A stretch of 64,000 bases of DNA from Bacteroides mediterraneensis (GTDB lineage: Bacteria; Bacteroidota; Bacteroidia; Bacteroidales; Bacteroidaceae). The stretch is from NCBI RefSeq assembly GCF_900128455.1, contig NZ_LT635783.1:1266919-1330918 (forward strand), read 5' to 3'. Both the position numbers and the translations under genes were made by a program. The notes beneath the pieces are model-generated. The model worked only from the letters and a program-made list of their open reading frames with translations, searched no databases and was not told the origin of the DNA. Positions 45,944-55,083 of the stretch are shown one piece after another (position 1 is the stretch's first letter; each line of letters starts with the position of its first letter).

Positions 45944-46534
45944 ATGGGGCAGTATAATCATTTAAGTCGTCCTATTTTGGACTCTGATCGTTCTGAACTG
46001 AATGAAGAAGAAAAAAAGAAACTTTTTCAGAAATGTATATTGATGGTGGATATGTATGTCAAGTCGCATATTCATAATTTGGATGATGCCCATAACTTAC
46101 GCCAGGAGATATTGTTGAAGGCACTTGAAGCTTATGATAAATCTTATCATGAAAGAGGGCGTTTTAAGGCGTGGGTAATGACCATTGCCATGAATATGGT
46201 ACGTGACTATTACCGTAAGAAGCAGAGAGGACCTTACATCATTCTTATCGGCTATGAGCCATTGAATCTGGTATATGAAAGTCGCCCATGGAGCTACTTC
46301 TGTAAGTGTGATTATGCTTGTGAGGTATTACGTGAAGTGCTAATGGAACTCACTTTGCCTGAACGGGAATTGATTCAGGATCGTTTTTACTTATGTATAA
46401 GTCTCCGACGAGCAAGTGAAAAGCGGCATATCAGTAAATCGGCCTGTTCTAAACGGTGTCAAAAGATTCTGATGAAGATTCAATCGAAATTTAGGGATAG
46501 AGGAATTGACGGACAGTTCTTAATTGAATTGTAA
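45944..46534 (+). CDS. Orphan ECF-like sigma factor
   Basis: This 196-residue sigma-70-like protein has region 2 near 45-90 (DDAHNLRQEILLKALEAYDK then RFKAWVMTIAMNMVRDYYRK) and a weaker region 4 near 140-185 (LTLPERELIQDRFYLCISLR then HISKSACSKRCQKILMK). No anti-sigma or receptor gene is adjacent, unlike the trio at 1784. It may respond to an internal cue through its own expression. Lower G+C than its neighbours. Confidence 0.8.
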   Translation: MGQYNHLSRPILDSDRSELNEEEKKKLFQKCILMVDMYVKSHIHNLDDAHNLRQEILLKALEAYDKSYHERGRFKAWVMTIAMNMVRDYYRKKQRGPYIILIGYEPLNLVYESRPWSYFCKCDYACEVLREVLMELTLPERELIQDRFYLCISLRRASEKRHISKSACSKRCQKILMKIQSKFRDRGIDGQFLIEL

Positions 46535-46623
46535 ATAAAGAAAAGTATCTGGATGGTTTTTCCTATCTGGATGCTTTTTTTCTTGTTTATCAGAATTATT
46601 CTTTTAAAGTTGAATGTTTTTTG

Positions 46624-46631
46624 TACATTTG
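46624..46631 (+). promoter_or_regulatory. Bacteroides-type -7 box of ilvA
   Basis: TACATTTG, a full match, 28 bases before the ATG at 46660. No TTTG at -33. Confidence 0.55.
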
Positions 46632-46659
46632 CACACGAAAACAATAAAAGGATATCTTT

Positions 46660-47856
46660 ATGTTAACATTGGATTGTATTTATCGGGCTTCATTTGCCTT
46701 GAAAAACGTAATACGGAGAACCGATTTGATTTATGCTCCTCAGATAAATCCTGAAAGTCAGATTTATCTTAAACCGGAGAATCTGCAATATACCGGTTCC
46801 TTTAAATTGCGTGGGGCATGTTATAAAATATCTCGTCTGACGGATGAGGAAAAAGCAAAAGGGGTGATTGCCTGTTCTGCAGGGAATCATGCACAGGGAG
46901 TTGCTTTAGGAGCTACCAAGCATGGCATAAAATCGTTGATTTGTTTACCGGAGGGGGCCCCAATTTCGAAAGTGGAGGCTACGAAGCGTTACGGTGCTGA
47001 AGTTTGTCTGGTACCGGGCGTGTATGACGATGCTTATCAGAAGGCGTTGGAACTCAAAGAGGAAAAAGGCTATACCTTCATTCATCCTTTTGACGATGAA
47101 TATGTCATAGCGGGACAAGGAACCATTGGATTGGAATTGCTGAATCAGCTTCCGGATGTGGAAGTCGTGATTGTCCCGGTCGGTGGGGGAGGATTGATTT
47201 CGGGTGTGGCTTATGCATTGAAATCATTGAAACCCGACGTGAAAGTGTATGGAGTACAGGCTTTGGGCGCTCCCAGCATGTTACGTTCTATAGAACATGC
47301 CAAGCGTGAATGCCTTTCTTCTGTTTCTACGGTGGCGGATGGCATTGCGGTGAAAGAACCGGGTGAACATACGTTTGAGTTATGTAGCAAGTATGTGGAC
47401 GGTATTGTAACCGTAACGGAGGATGAGATTTGCGCTGCTATATTGGCATTGATGGAGCAGCAGAAATTGATTGCGGAAGGGGCTGGTGCAGTCTCTGTAG
47501 CCGCAGCTATGTTTAATAAGGTTCCGGTAGCGGGTAAGAAGACCATTTGTGTGGTTTCAGGTGGCAATATTGATGTGACTATTTTGAGCCGTGTGATTGG
47601 CCGCGGACTGGATATGTCCGGACGTTCCTATACAGTAACGCTTGATTTGCATGACAGACCGGGGGAACTGATGGGAGTGGCTGCTGTGATAGCTCGCTTG
47701 GGCGGAAATATCATTTCTGTTTTGCATGAGCGAAACAACAATAACAGTAATGTGACAGCTTGTTTTCTGCGCTTGGTAATGGAAACACGTAATGCGGAGC
47801 ATATTGCGCAGATTCGGAATGCGTTGCTGGAAGCTGGCTATTCTATCGTTGACTGA
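46660..47856 (+). CDS. ilvA: Threonine ammonia-lyase
   Basis: This 398-residue PLP enzyme deaminates threonine to 2-oxobutanoate. The PLP lysine is K49 in TGSFKLRGA; the phosphate-binding loop is SAGNHAQGVA, and PVGGGGLISG follows. A C-terminal ACT domain (about 325-398, YTVTLDLHDRPGELMGVAAV) may sense an amino acid. The single short ACT domain resembles the TdcB-like form rather than the longer biosynthetic enzyme, so either isoleucine synthesis or threonine breakdown is possible. Confidence 0.93.
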   Translation: MLTLDCIYRASFALKNVIRRTDLIYAPQINPESQIYLKPENLQYTGSFKLRGACYKISRLTDEEKAKGVIACSAGNHAQGVALGATKHGIKSLICLPEGAPISKVEATKRYGAEVCLVPGVYDDAYQKALELKEEKGYTFIHPFDDEYVIAGQGTIGLELLNQLPDVEVVIVPVGGGGLISGVAYALKSLKPDVKVYGVQALGAPSMLRSIEHAKRECLSSVSTVADGIAVKEPGEHTFELCSKYVDGIVTVTEDEICAAILALMEQQKLIAEGAGAVSVAAAMFNKVPVAGKKTICVVSGGNIDVTILSRVIGRGLDMSGRSYTVTLDLHDRPGELMGVAAVIARLGGNIISVLHERNNNNSNVTACFLRLVMETRNAEHIAQIRNALLEAGYSIVD

Positions 47857-47871
47857 CGATAAAAAAGAAGA

Positions 47872-47901
47872 GGGACAGTTACTGGGGTACAAGACTGTCC
47901 C
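47872..47901 (+). terminator. Hairpin after ilvA
   Basis: GGGACAGT (47872-47879) pairs with ACTGTCCC (47894-47901). A T run follows only after about 14 bases, so termination may be partial. Confidence 0.5.
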
Positions 47902-47965
47902 TGTAAATTTACTTTTTTTAAACAGATTTTCTCCGTTAGCGTTACCAACAAAACAATATTTATCG

Positions 47966-47973
47966 TACATTTG
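47966..47973 (+). promoter_or_regulatory. Bacteroides-type -7 box of the rseC-rnf operon
   Basis: TACATTTG, a full match, 30 bases before the rseC ATG at 48004. Transcription near 47980 excludes the TTG at 47971 as a start. Confidence 0.55.
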
Positions 47974-48003
47974 CCACACATTTGTAATGTATGGTTTGCA
48001 AAA

Positions 48004-48426
48004 ATGACTAATACAATAAAACATCTAGGTATTGTGGAAAGCATCAACGGTTCTTATCTGAAAGTAAGGATTGTACAGACTTCTGCCTGCTCTTCGTGCA
48101 GCATAAAAGGGCATTGCAGTGCGGCGGAGTCTAAAGAAAAACTGATAGATGTGTACAATAAGGACGGGCTTGACTGCCAGGTTGGAAGTCAGGTTATGAT
48201 AAGCGGAGCAGCATCCTTGGGAATGAAAGCAGTAATGTGGGCTTTTATTTTTCCTTTTGTGGTGTTGCTCGTTTCACTTTTTGTTTCCATGTGGATTACA
48301 GGGGATGAGGCGGTTTCTTCGCTTGTTGCTTTATGTATGCTTATACCTTATTATCTGATACTTTTCGTTTGCCGGGAGAATTTTAGACGTACTTTTGTTT
48401 TTGTTTTGGAATCAATTAATAATTAA
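48004..48426 (+). CDS. rseC: RseC/MucC-family redox membrane protein
   Basis: This 140-residue inner-membrane protein has the Cys-rich N-terminal motif SACSSCSIKGHCSA, likely an iron-sulphur or redox site, and two membrane spans (about 80-100 and 105-125). RseC-family proteins help a SoxR-reducing Rnf-like system. Here it is first in the rnf operon, 17 bases before rnfB, which supports a redox role with Rnf. Confidence 0.9.
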   Translation: MTNTIKHLGIVESINGSYLKVRIVQTSACSSCSIKGHCSAAESKEKLIDVYNKDGLDCQVGSQVMISGAASLGMKAVMWAFIFPFVVLLVSLFVSMWITGDEAVSSLVALCMLIPYYLILFVCRENFRRTFVFVLESINN

Positions 48427-48443
48427 TAAACTAACTTTATATT

Positions 48444-49397
48444 ATGAGTTTAATTTTGGTTGCAGTGATTTCACTGGGTGCCATAGGCTTGATTTCAGCT
48501 GTTATCTTGTATGTGGCTTCCAAGAAATTTGCTGTGTATGAAGATCCGCGGATTGGACAAGTTGCTCAAGTGCTTCCTCAGGCCAATTGTGGTGGATGTG
48601 GTTTTCCGGGATGTTCGGGTTTTGCCGCAGCTTGCGTGAAAGCCGGTTCTCTGGAAGGAAAAATGTGTCCGGTGGGTGGCCAGCCTACGATGGATAAGGT
48701 GGCAAGTATCTTGGGACTGGAGGCTGTGGCTTCTGAGCCTAAGGTGGCAGTCGTAAGATGTAACGGAACCTGCGCCAATCGTCCGAAACTGACGCAGTAT
48801 GATGGAGTACGTTCTTGCGTAGTAGCCAATTCAACCTTTGGTGGAGAGACTGGATGTACTTTCGGTTGCTTGGGATGTGGTGATTGTGTGTCGGCTTGCC
48901 AGTTTGATGCCATTCACATGAATCCGGAAACAGGCCTTCCGGAAGTAGATGAGTCCAAATGTACGGCGTGTGGAGCTTGTAGTAAAGCTTGTCCGCGTAA
49001 CATCATTGAAATCCGTCCGAAAGGAAAGAACAACCGGAGAGTTTACGTACAGTGTGTCAACAAGGACAAAGGGGCTGTGGCCCGTAAAGCTTGTGCAGCT
49101 GCCTGCATCGGTTGTGGAAAGTGCGTAAAGGTATGTCCGTTTGAAGCCATTACTTTGGAAAACAACTTGGCCTATATCGATCCGGCTAAGTGTAAATCTT
49201 GTCGCAAGTGCGAAATGGAGTGTCCGCAGCATGCTATTATAGCGGTGAACTTCCCTCCTCGTAAACCGAAGGCTGAAACACCTGCTGCTGAAAAGACAAC
49301 GGTAGAAAAGCCTGCAGCTAATCCTACCCATACGGAAGCTGTAAAGAAGGAAACTGTAACTCCGGCTGCCGGAACTCCGAAGCAAACCGAGGCTTAA
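48444..49397 (+). CDS. rnfB: Rnf complex subunit RnfB (ferredoxin-type)
   Basis: This 317-residue iron-sulphur subunit accepts electrons from ferredoxin. It has an N-terminal membrane anchor, the 4Fe-4S four-cysteine motif CGGCGFPGCSGFA, and several further clusters (CLGCGDCVSACQ, CTACGACSKACP, CIGCGKCVKVCP, CKSCRKCEMECP). A final tail of about 45 residues rich in Ala, Pro, Thr, Glu and Lys has no known role. The complex couples ferredoxin:NAD+ oxidoreduction to an ion gradient. Confidence 0.95.
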   Translation: MSLILVAVISLGAIGLISAVILYVASKKFAVYEDPRIGQVAQVLPQANCGGCGFPGCSGFAAACVKAGSLEGKMCPVGGQPTMDKVASILGLEAVASEPKVAVVRCNGTCANRPKLTQYDGVRSCVVANSTFGGETGCTFGCLGCGDCVSACQFDAIHMNPETGLPEVDESKCTACGACSKACPRNIIEIRPKGKNNRRVYVQCVNKDKGAVARKACAAACIGCGKCVKVCPFEAITLENNLAYIDPAKCKSCRKCEMECPQHAIIAVNFPPRKPKAETPAAEKTTVEKPAANPTHTEAVKKETVTPAAGTPKQTEA

Positions 49398-49430
49398 TCT
49401 TATAATTGTATAATACTAAATAACATAACA

Positions 49431-50768
49431 GTGAAGACGTTTAGAATTGGTGGAGTTCATCCAGCAGAAAATAAATTGTCAGCCGGGAAGGCCATAGAAA
49501 CGCTTGCGCTCCCTAAGCAAGCCGTGTTCCCGTTGTCTCAGCATATTGGTGCGCCTGCTACTGCCATCGTGAAAAAAGGCGATGTGGTGAAGGTCGGTAC
49601 CAAGATAGCTGAAGCAGGTGGCTTTGTATCGGCTGCTATCTTCTCTTCCGTTTCCGGTAAAGTAAACAAGATAGACAGTGTGATTGATGCGAGTGGTTAT
49701 CGTAAACCTGCCATATTCATCGATGTGGAAGGTGATGAGTGGGAAGAGTCGATTGACCGCAGCACGGAGTTGGTCAAGGAATGCAATCTGACTCCGGAAG
49801 AAATTGTAGCAAAAATTAAAAATGCCGGTATCGTGGGCATGGGTGGTGCCTGCTTCCCGACGCATGTGAAACTGACACCTCCTCCCGGATGCAAGGCTGA
49901 ATGTGTTATCATCAACGCCGTGGAGTGTGAGCCCTATCTGACTGCCGACCATCGCCTGATGTTGGAGAAGGCCGACGAGATTCTGGTGGGCGTACAAATT
50001 CTGATGAAAGCAGCCAAAGTAAATAAAGCTTATATCGGTATCGAAAACAACAAGCCGGATGCTATTCAGCTGATGACTCAGAAAGCGGCAGCTTATCCGG
50101 GCATTGAAGTTGTTCCATTGAAAGTAAAATATCCGCAAGGAGGTGAAAAGCAGCTGATTGATGCGATAATCGGGCGTCAGGTACCGGCTCCTCCTGCCAT
50201 CCCTATCAATGTAGGGGCTGTGGTGCAGAACGTAGGTACGGCGTATGCGGTATATGAAGCCGTTCAGAAGAACAAACCTTTGTTTGAACGGGTAGTGACC
50301 GTTACGGGTAAGTCATTGAAGAACCCGTCTAACTTTCTGACTCGTATGGGAACTCCGATGAGCCAGCTGATAGATGCCGCCGGTGGCCTGCCGGAAGATA
50401 CCGGAAAAGTAATCGGCGGTGGTCCGATGATGGGTAAGGCGTTGGTGAATACCGAGGTACCTATCTGTAAAGGTAGTTCAGGTGTACTGATTATGAACGA
50501 CAAGGAGGCACGCCGTGCAGAGCCGCAGCCGTGTATCCGTTGCGCAAAATGTGTGAGTGCCTGTCCGATGGGCTTGGAACCCTTCTTGCTGGCCACTTGC
50601 TCGGCTCACGGCGACTGGGAACGCGTGGAGCACGAAATGATTATGTCGTGCATCGAATGCGGTTCATGCCAGTTTACGTGTCCTTCTCATCGTCCGATGT
50701 TGGATTACATCCGTTTAGGTAAAGGTAAGGTGGGCGGTATCATCCGTGCACGTAATGCAAAAAAATAA
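49431..50768 (+). CDS. rnfC: Rnf complex subunit RnfC
   Basis: This 445-residue NADH/flavin-side subunit starts at GTG (49431). Motifs are VGMGGACFPTHVKL (NADH/FMN loop), NAVECEPYLTADHR and two 4Fe-4S sites, CIRCAKCVSACP and CIECGSCQFTCP. It lacks the long Ala-rich C-terminal tail of the E. coli RsxC protein. Confidence 0.96.
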   Translation: MKTFRIGGVHPAENKLSAGKAIETLALPKQAVFPLSQHIGAPATAIVKKGDVVKVGTKIAEAGGFVSAAIFSSVSGKVNKIDSVIDASGYRKPAIFIDVEGDEWEESIDRSTELVKECNLTPEEIVAKIKNAGIVGMGGACFPTHVKLTPPPGCKAECVIINAVECEPYLTADHRLMLEKADEILVGVQILMKAAKVNKAYIGIENNKPDAIQLMTQKAAAYPGIEVVPLKVKYPQGGEKQLIDAIIGRQVPAPPAIPINVGAVVQNVGTAYAVYEAVQKNKPLFERVVTVTGKSLKNPSNFLTRMGTPMSQLIDAAGGLPEDTGKVIGGGPMMGKALVNTEVPICKGSSGVLIMNDKEARRAEPQPCIRCAKCVSACPMGLEPFLLATCSAHGDWERVEHEMIMSCIECGSCQFTCPSHRPMLDYIRLGKGKVGGIIRARNAKK

Positions 50769-50780
50769 TTGGAGAATCTT

Positions 50781-51770
50781 ATGGCAAACAAATTAATAGT
50801 ATCCTTATCGCCGCATGTACATAGTGGCGACAGTGTACAGAAAAACATGTATGGCGTGCTGATTGCGCTGATACCGGCTTTGCTTGTATCTTTCTACATG
50901 TTCGGCTTAGGAGCAGTGGTGGTGACACTGACTTCTGTCATAGCCTGCTTGTTCTTTGAATGGGCTATCACCAAATATATCTTGAAGCGTGAACGTACCA
51001 CTATTACCGATGGTTCGGCAGCGTTGACTGGAGTGTTGCTGGCATTCAACTTGCCTTCCAATCTGCCGTTGTGGATTATCATCATCGGTGCGCTGGTAGC
51101 TATCGGTGTGGGAAAGATGACATTTGGTGGTTTGGGATGCAATCCGTTCAACCCGGCTTTGGTGGGACGTATTTTCCTGTTGATTTCTTTCCCTGTACAG
51201 ATGACTTCCTGGCCGGTAGTGGGACAGCTCACCAGCTATACGGATGCGGAAACGGCAGCTACTCCGCTGGCATTGATGAAGATGGCCGTACATGGCGATG
51301 CCAATGCCTTGAGTCAGCTTCCTGATACGATGTCTTTGTTCCTGGGTAACAATCCGGGATGTATCGGTGAGGTGAGTGCGTTGGCCTTGTTGCTGGGACT
51401 TATCTATATGTTGTGGAAGAAGATTATTTCTTGGCATATTCCTGTTTCCATTCTGGTCACTGTGTTTGTGTTTTCTGGACTGATGCATTTGGCAAATCCT
51501 ACGGTATATGCTTCTCCGTTTGCCCATCTGTTTACCGGAGGTCTGATGCTGGGAGCTATTTTCATGGCAACCGACTATGTCACTTCGCCGATGACCCACA
51601 AGGGCATGCTAATCTATGGGGTAGCCATCGGTTTCCTGACCGTAGTAATCCGTACTTTCGGTGCCTATCCGGAAGGTATGTCGTTCGCCATTTTCATCAT
51701 GAACGCATTTACTCCGTTGATTAATACATATTGTAAACCAAAACGCTTCGGGGAGGTAGTGAAGAAATGA
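50781..51770 (+). CDS. rnfD: Rnf complex subunit RnfD
   Basis: This 329-residue membrane protein belongs to the NqrB/RnfD family and has about nine spans. The start at 50781 (MANKLIVSLSPHVHSGDSVQ) has GGAGA upstream; an earlier TTG at 50769 is less likely. FMN binds covalently to a threonine in this family, plausibly in the DAETAATPLALM stretch. Four-base overlap with rnfG. Confidence 0.95.
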   Translation: MANKLIVSLSPHVHSGDSVQKNMYGVLIALIPALLVSFYMFGLGAVVVTLTSVIACLFFEWAITKYILKRERTTITDGSAALTGVLLAFNLPSNLPLWIIIIGALVAIGVGKMTFGGLGCNPFNPALVGRIFLLISFPVQMTSWPVVGQLTSYTDAETAATPLALMKMAVHGDANALSQLPDTMSLFLGNNPGCIGEVSALALLLGLIYMLWKKIISWHIPVSILVTVFVFSGLMHLANPTVYASPFAHLFTGGLMLGAIFMATDYVTSPMTHKGMLIYGVAIGFLTVVIRTFGAYPEGMSFAIFIMNAFTPLINTYCKPKRFGEVVKK

Positions 51771-52426
51771 AAAAACTAGAATCATCTTTAAAGAATATGG
51801 CTCTGGCACTGACCGGATTTTCCGTAGTGGCCGGAGGTTTGCTGGGCTGGGTGAACGATGTGACCGCAGAACCGATTGCACAGGCTAACGCCAAGACGTT
51901 GAGCGATGCCATTGCTGTAGTGGTTCCTGGTTTTGACAACAATCCGGCAGAAGCTCCTGAAACAGTAGAAGTCAATGGGGCTACGTATAAAATCTATAAG
52001 GCGACCAAGGATGGACAACCTATCGGGGCGGCAGTAGAATCGGCTTCCAATGGATTTGGCGGTACGTTGACCGTATTAGTCGGATTCGATAACGAAGGAA
52101 ACATCATTGATTATTCCCTTTTGAGTCATTCTGAAACGCCGGGGCTGGGTTCAAAGGCTGCCGACTGGTTTAAGAAAGGCGCCAAAGGCGACATTACCGG
52201 AAAGAATCCAGGAAAGGCCCCTTTGACCGTCAGCAAAGATGGGGGAGATGTGGATGCCATTACGGCTTCTACTATTACTTCACGTGCTTTTCTGCTGGCT
52301 GTGAACAATGCCTATGCAGCTTATATGAATCAGCATGTAGATGGGGCTAGCGGCGCTTCTCAGCAGAAAAAAGGTGCTGAGGAATATGAAAAAGCAGATA
52401 CGACGAATGTAGAACCCGTTAAATAA
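51767..52426 (+). CDS. rnfG: Rnf complex subunit RnfG (FMN-binding)
   Basis: This 219-residue subunit has one N-terminal span and a periplasmic FMN-binding domain. The covalent FMN threonine lies in DAITASTITSRAF near residues 163-175, a variant of the usual SGAT signature. Also visible are the SHSETPGLGSKA loop and a charged C-terminal tail. Confidence 0.94.
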   Translation: MKKLESSLKNMALALTGFSVVAGGLLGWVNDVTAEPIAQANAKTLSDAIAVVVPGFDNNPAEAPETVEVNGATYKIYKATKDGQPIGAAVESASNGFGGTLTVLVGFDNEGNIIDYSLLSHSETPGLGSKAADWFKKGAKGDITGKNPGKAPLTVSKDGGDVDAITASTITSRAFLLAVNNAYAAYMNQHVDGASGASQQKKGAEEYEKADTTNVEPVK

Positions 52427-52440
52427 TAGGAGGACAGGCT

Positions 52441-53025
52441 ATGAATAACTTTAAAGTGTTAATGAATGGGATTGTTAAAGAAAATCCTACGTTTGTACTC
52501 CTTTTGGGTATGTGTCCGACTTTGGGTACAACTTCTTCTGCCATCAACGGTATGGGTATGGGACTGGCTACAATGTTCGTATTGATTTGTTCCAACGTGG
52601 TGATTTCTCTGATTAAGAACTTGGTGCCGGACATGGTACGTATTCCTATTTTCGTGGTAGTCATTGCGTCGTTTGTAACCTTGTTGCAGATGGTGATGCA
52701 GGCATACGTGCCGGCATTATATGCTACGCTGGGATTGTTCATTCCGTTGATTGTGGTAAACTGTATCTTGCTGGGACGCGCGGAAGCTTTCGCGGCCAAG
52801 AACAATCCGGTTTCTTCCTTCTTTGATGGATTGGGTATGGGACTTGGATTTACCATTGCCTTGACCTTGCTGGGCGGTGTACGTGAGTTTTTGGGTACAG
52901 GTAAGCTATTTAATATCGCAATTATGCCGGAAGATTATGGCATGCTGATATTCGTACTGGCTCCCGGTGCGTTCATTGTATTGGGATATCTTATTGCGAT
53001 TGTAAACCGCTTGAAAAAAGCATAA
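52441..53025 (+). CDS. rnfE: Rnf complex subunit RnfE
   Basis: This 194-residue integral membrane subunit of the NqrD/RnfE family has six spans (NPTFVLLLGMCPTLGTTSSA at the start, then GLGMGLGFTIALTLLGGVRE). The cysteine in GMCPTLG is the family ligand for the membrane 2Fe-2S site shared with RnfA. Confidence 0.95.
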   Translation: MNNFKVLMNGIVKENPTFVLLLGMCPTLGTTSSAINGMGMGLATMFVLICSNVVISLIKNLVPDMVRIPIFVVVIASFVTLLQMVMQAYVPALYATLGLFIPLIVVNCILLGRAEAFAAKNNPVSSFFDGLGMGLGFTIALTLLGGVREFLGTGKLFNIAIMPEDYGMLIFVLAPGAFIVLGYLIAIVNRLKKA

Positions 53026-53044
53026 CCCTTAAAAATAGAAAAAT

Positions 53045-53647
53045 ATGGAATATATATTGATATTTATTACCGCAATCTTTGTGAACAACATCGTGTTGTC
53101 ACAATTCTTGGGTATCTGTCCGTTCTTGGGAGTTTCCAAGAAAGTTGAAACCGCCATGGGTATGGGAGCAGCGGTAGCTTTCGTGTTGACGCTGGCCACA
53201 ATCGTGACATACGTCATTCAGAAGTTTGTGCTGGATGCATTCGGCCTGGGATATCTACAGACCATTGCATTTATCCTTGTTATTGCCGCATTGGTGCAGA
53301 TGGTGGAAATTATTTTGAAAAAAGTTTCACCTTCTTTGTATCAGGCTTTGGGTGTATTTCTGCCTTTGATTACTACTAACTGCTGTATTCTGGGTGTGAC
53401 CATCTTGGTGATTCAGAAAAACTATGATTTGCTGACAGGTGTGGTTTATGCATTCTCTACTGCACTGGGCTTTGCGCTGGCATTGATTGTGTTTGCCGGT
53501 ATCCGTGAACAGCTGAGCCTGGTCAATATTCCTAAAGGAATGCGTGGTATGTCTATTGCATTGGTTACGGCAGGTTTGCTGGCAATGGCCTTTATGGGCT
53601 TCTCTGGAGTAGATAAGGGCTTGGCTGTGTTATTTGGTTTGAATTGA
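53045..53647 (+). CDS. rnfA: Rnf complex subunit RnfA
   Basis: This 200-residue integral membrane subunit of the NqrE/RnfA family starts MEYILIFITAIFVNNIVLSQ. It contains FLGICPFLGVSKK and, in the second half, LITTNCCILGVTI, the two cysteine-bearing half-helices facing RnfE. Last gene of the operon, ending at the hairpin at 53676. Confidence 0.96.
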   Translation: MEYILIFITAIFVNNIVLSQFLGICPFLGVSKKVETAMGMGAAVAFVLTLATIVTYVIQKFVLDAFGLGYLQTIAFILVIAALVQMVEIILKKVSPSLYQALGVFLPLITTNCCILGVTILVIQKNYDLLTGVVYAFSTALGFALALIVFAGIREQLSLVNIPKGMRGMSIALVTAGLLAMAFMGFSGVDKGLAVLFGLN

Positions 53648-53675
53648 TTTTGTCATTTTAATAGAATAACCTCAT

Positions 53676-53714
53676 AAAAAGTGTTATCCAAGGTGTATTT
53701 GGATAACACTTTTT
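53676..53714 (+). terminator. rnf operon terminator
   Basis: AAAAAGTGTTATCCAA (53676-53691) pairs with TTGGATAACACTTTTT, a stem of about 16 bases with a T run. Confidence 0.93.
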
Positions 53715-53758
53715 TAATTTTTTAATGGCAGCTTGGTGTACATTTCAATCTTTTTTTC

Positions 53759-53766
53759 TACTTTTG
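53759..53766 (+). promoter_or_regulatory. Bacteroides-type -7 box of galE
   Basis: TACTTTTG, a full match, with TTGG about 22 bases upstream as a weak -33. The ATG is at 53824. Confidence 0.55.
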
Positions 53767-53823
53767 TAGAGATATAATAAATGACTTTAATAAAGGAGTT
53801 AAATATAAGAAAACCTTAGTGTT

Positions 53824-54858
53824 ATGAAAAAAAGAATTCTCGTGACAGGTGGAACCGGATATATAGGTTCTCATACTGTGGTTGAATTGCAGAATAGCGG
53901 TTACGATGTAGTAATTGTGGACAACCTTTCTAATTCACGTGCAGATGTAGTGGATAGTATCGAACAAATCACAGGCATACGTCCTGCTTTTGAAAAAGTA
54001 GACTGTTTGGACCAGGCAGGCTTGGATGCTGTGTTTACTAAATACCCGGGTATCGAAGGTATTATTCATTTTGCTGCAAGCAAGGCTGTAGGTGAGTCTG
54101 TTCAGAAACCGCTGCTATATTATCGTAACAACTTGGTTTCATTGATTAACCTACTGGAGTTGATGCCAAAGCATGGCGTAAAAGGAATTATCTTCTCTTC
54201 TTCTTGTACGGTTTACGGTCAGCCGGATAAATTACCGGTAACTGAAGAGGCTCCTATTAAGAAGGCTGAATCTCCTTACGGTAATACGAAGCAGATTAAC
54301 GAAGAGATTATTCGTGATACTGTGACTTCCGGTTCTCCGATTCATGCCATCATGTTGCGTTACTTCAACCCGATTGGTGCGCATCCTACTGCTTTGATTG
54401 GTGAACTTCCGAATGGTGTGCCGCAGAACCTGATTCCGTATCTGACACAGACTGCCATGGGTATCCGTGAAAAACTGAGCGTGTTCGGTGATGACTATGA
54501 TACACCTGATGGTTCTTGTATCCGTGACTATATTTACGTGGTAGACTTGGCTAAAGCACACGTTATCGCAATGGACCGTATTTTGGGTGACAAGCAGAAA
54601 GACAAAGTCGAAGTATTCAACATCGGTACAGGACGTGGTCTCTCCGTATTGGAACTGATTCACAAGTTTGAAGAGGCTACAGGCGTGAAGTTGAACTACC
54701 AGATTGCGCCGCGCCGCGCAGGTGATATCGTGAAGGTTTGGGCTGATCCTGCTTATGCAAACGCAGAGCTGGGCTGGAAAGCTGAAACTTCTATTGAAGA
54801 TACCTTGCGCTCTGCCTGGAAGTGGCAGGTTCACTTGCGTGAGAAAGGAATTATGTAA
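53824..54858 (+). CDS. galE: UDP-glucose 4-epimerase
   Basis: This 344-residue NAD-dependent SDR enzyme interconverts UDP-glucose and UDP-galactose. The NAD loop is TGGTGYIGSH near 8-17, catalytic Ser/Thr lies in SSSCTVYG, and the YxxxK pair is SPYGNTK near 156. The length and C-terminal RRAGDIVKVWADP fit GalE. It has its own promoter. Confidence 0.95.
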   Translation: MKKRILVTGGTGYIGSHTVVELQNSGYDVVIVDNLSNSRADVVDSIEQITGIRPAFEKVDCLDQAGLDAVFTKYPGIEGIIHFAASKAVGESVQKPLLYYRNNLVSLINLLELMPKHGVKGIIFSSSCTVYGQPDKLPVTEEAPIKKAESPYGNTKQINEEIIRDTVTSGSPIHAIMLRYFNPIGAHPTALIGELPNGVPQNLIPYLTQTAMGIREKLSVFGDDYDTPDGSCIRDYIYVVDLAKAHVIAMDRILGDKQKDKVEVFNIGTGRGLSVLELIHKFEEATGVKLNYQIAPRRAGDIVKVWADPAYANAELGWKAETSIEDTLRSAWKWQVHLREKGIM

Positions 54859-55012
54859 AATTGAATCTTAATAAATCGAAAAATACTGAACTAAATACGT
54901 TTTACAACGTTATATGTGATGTACAGCTCTTGTAATGGTTGTCTATGTGAATAGCTAATCGTGAAAGCTGACTTCCATTCGGAACAAGCAGGGAGTTGTA
55001 TTTTTGCATAGT

Positions 55013-55083
55013 AGTTTTGTCGTGTTTTATTTTGTGTTTGTGTTGTGGCTGTTCTCCGACGAGAGTCGGGGAACAGTTTTTTT
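55013..55083 (+). ncRNA. Candidate small RNA with intrinsic terminator
   Basis: A full -7 box TATTTTTG (54999-55006) precedes a U-rich stretch of about 35 bases and a strong hairpin, CTGTTCTCCGAC (55049-55060) with GTCGGGGAACAG (55065-55076), followed by seven T. This would give a transcript of about 70 bases. No -33 TTTG is seen. It could instead be only a distant galE terminator. Confidence 0.35.
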
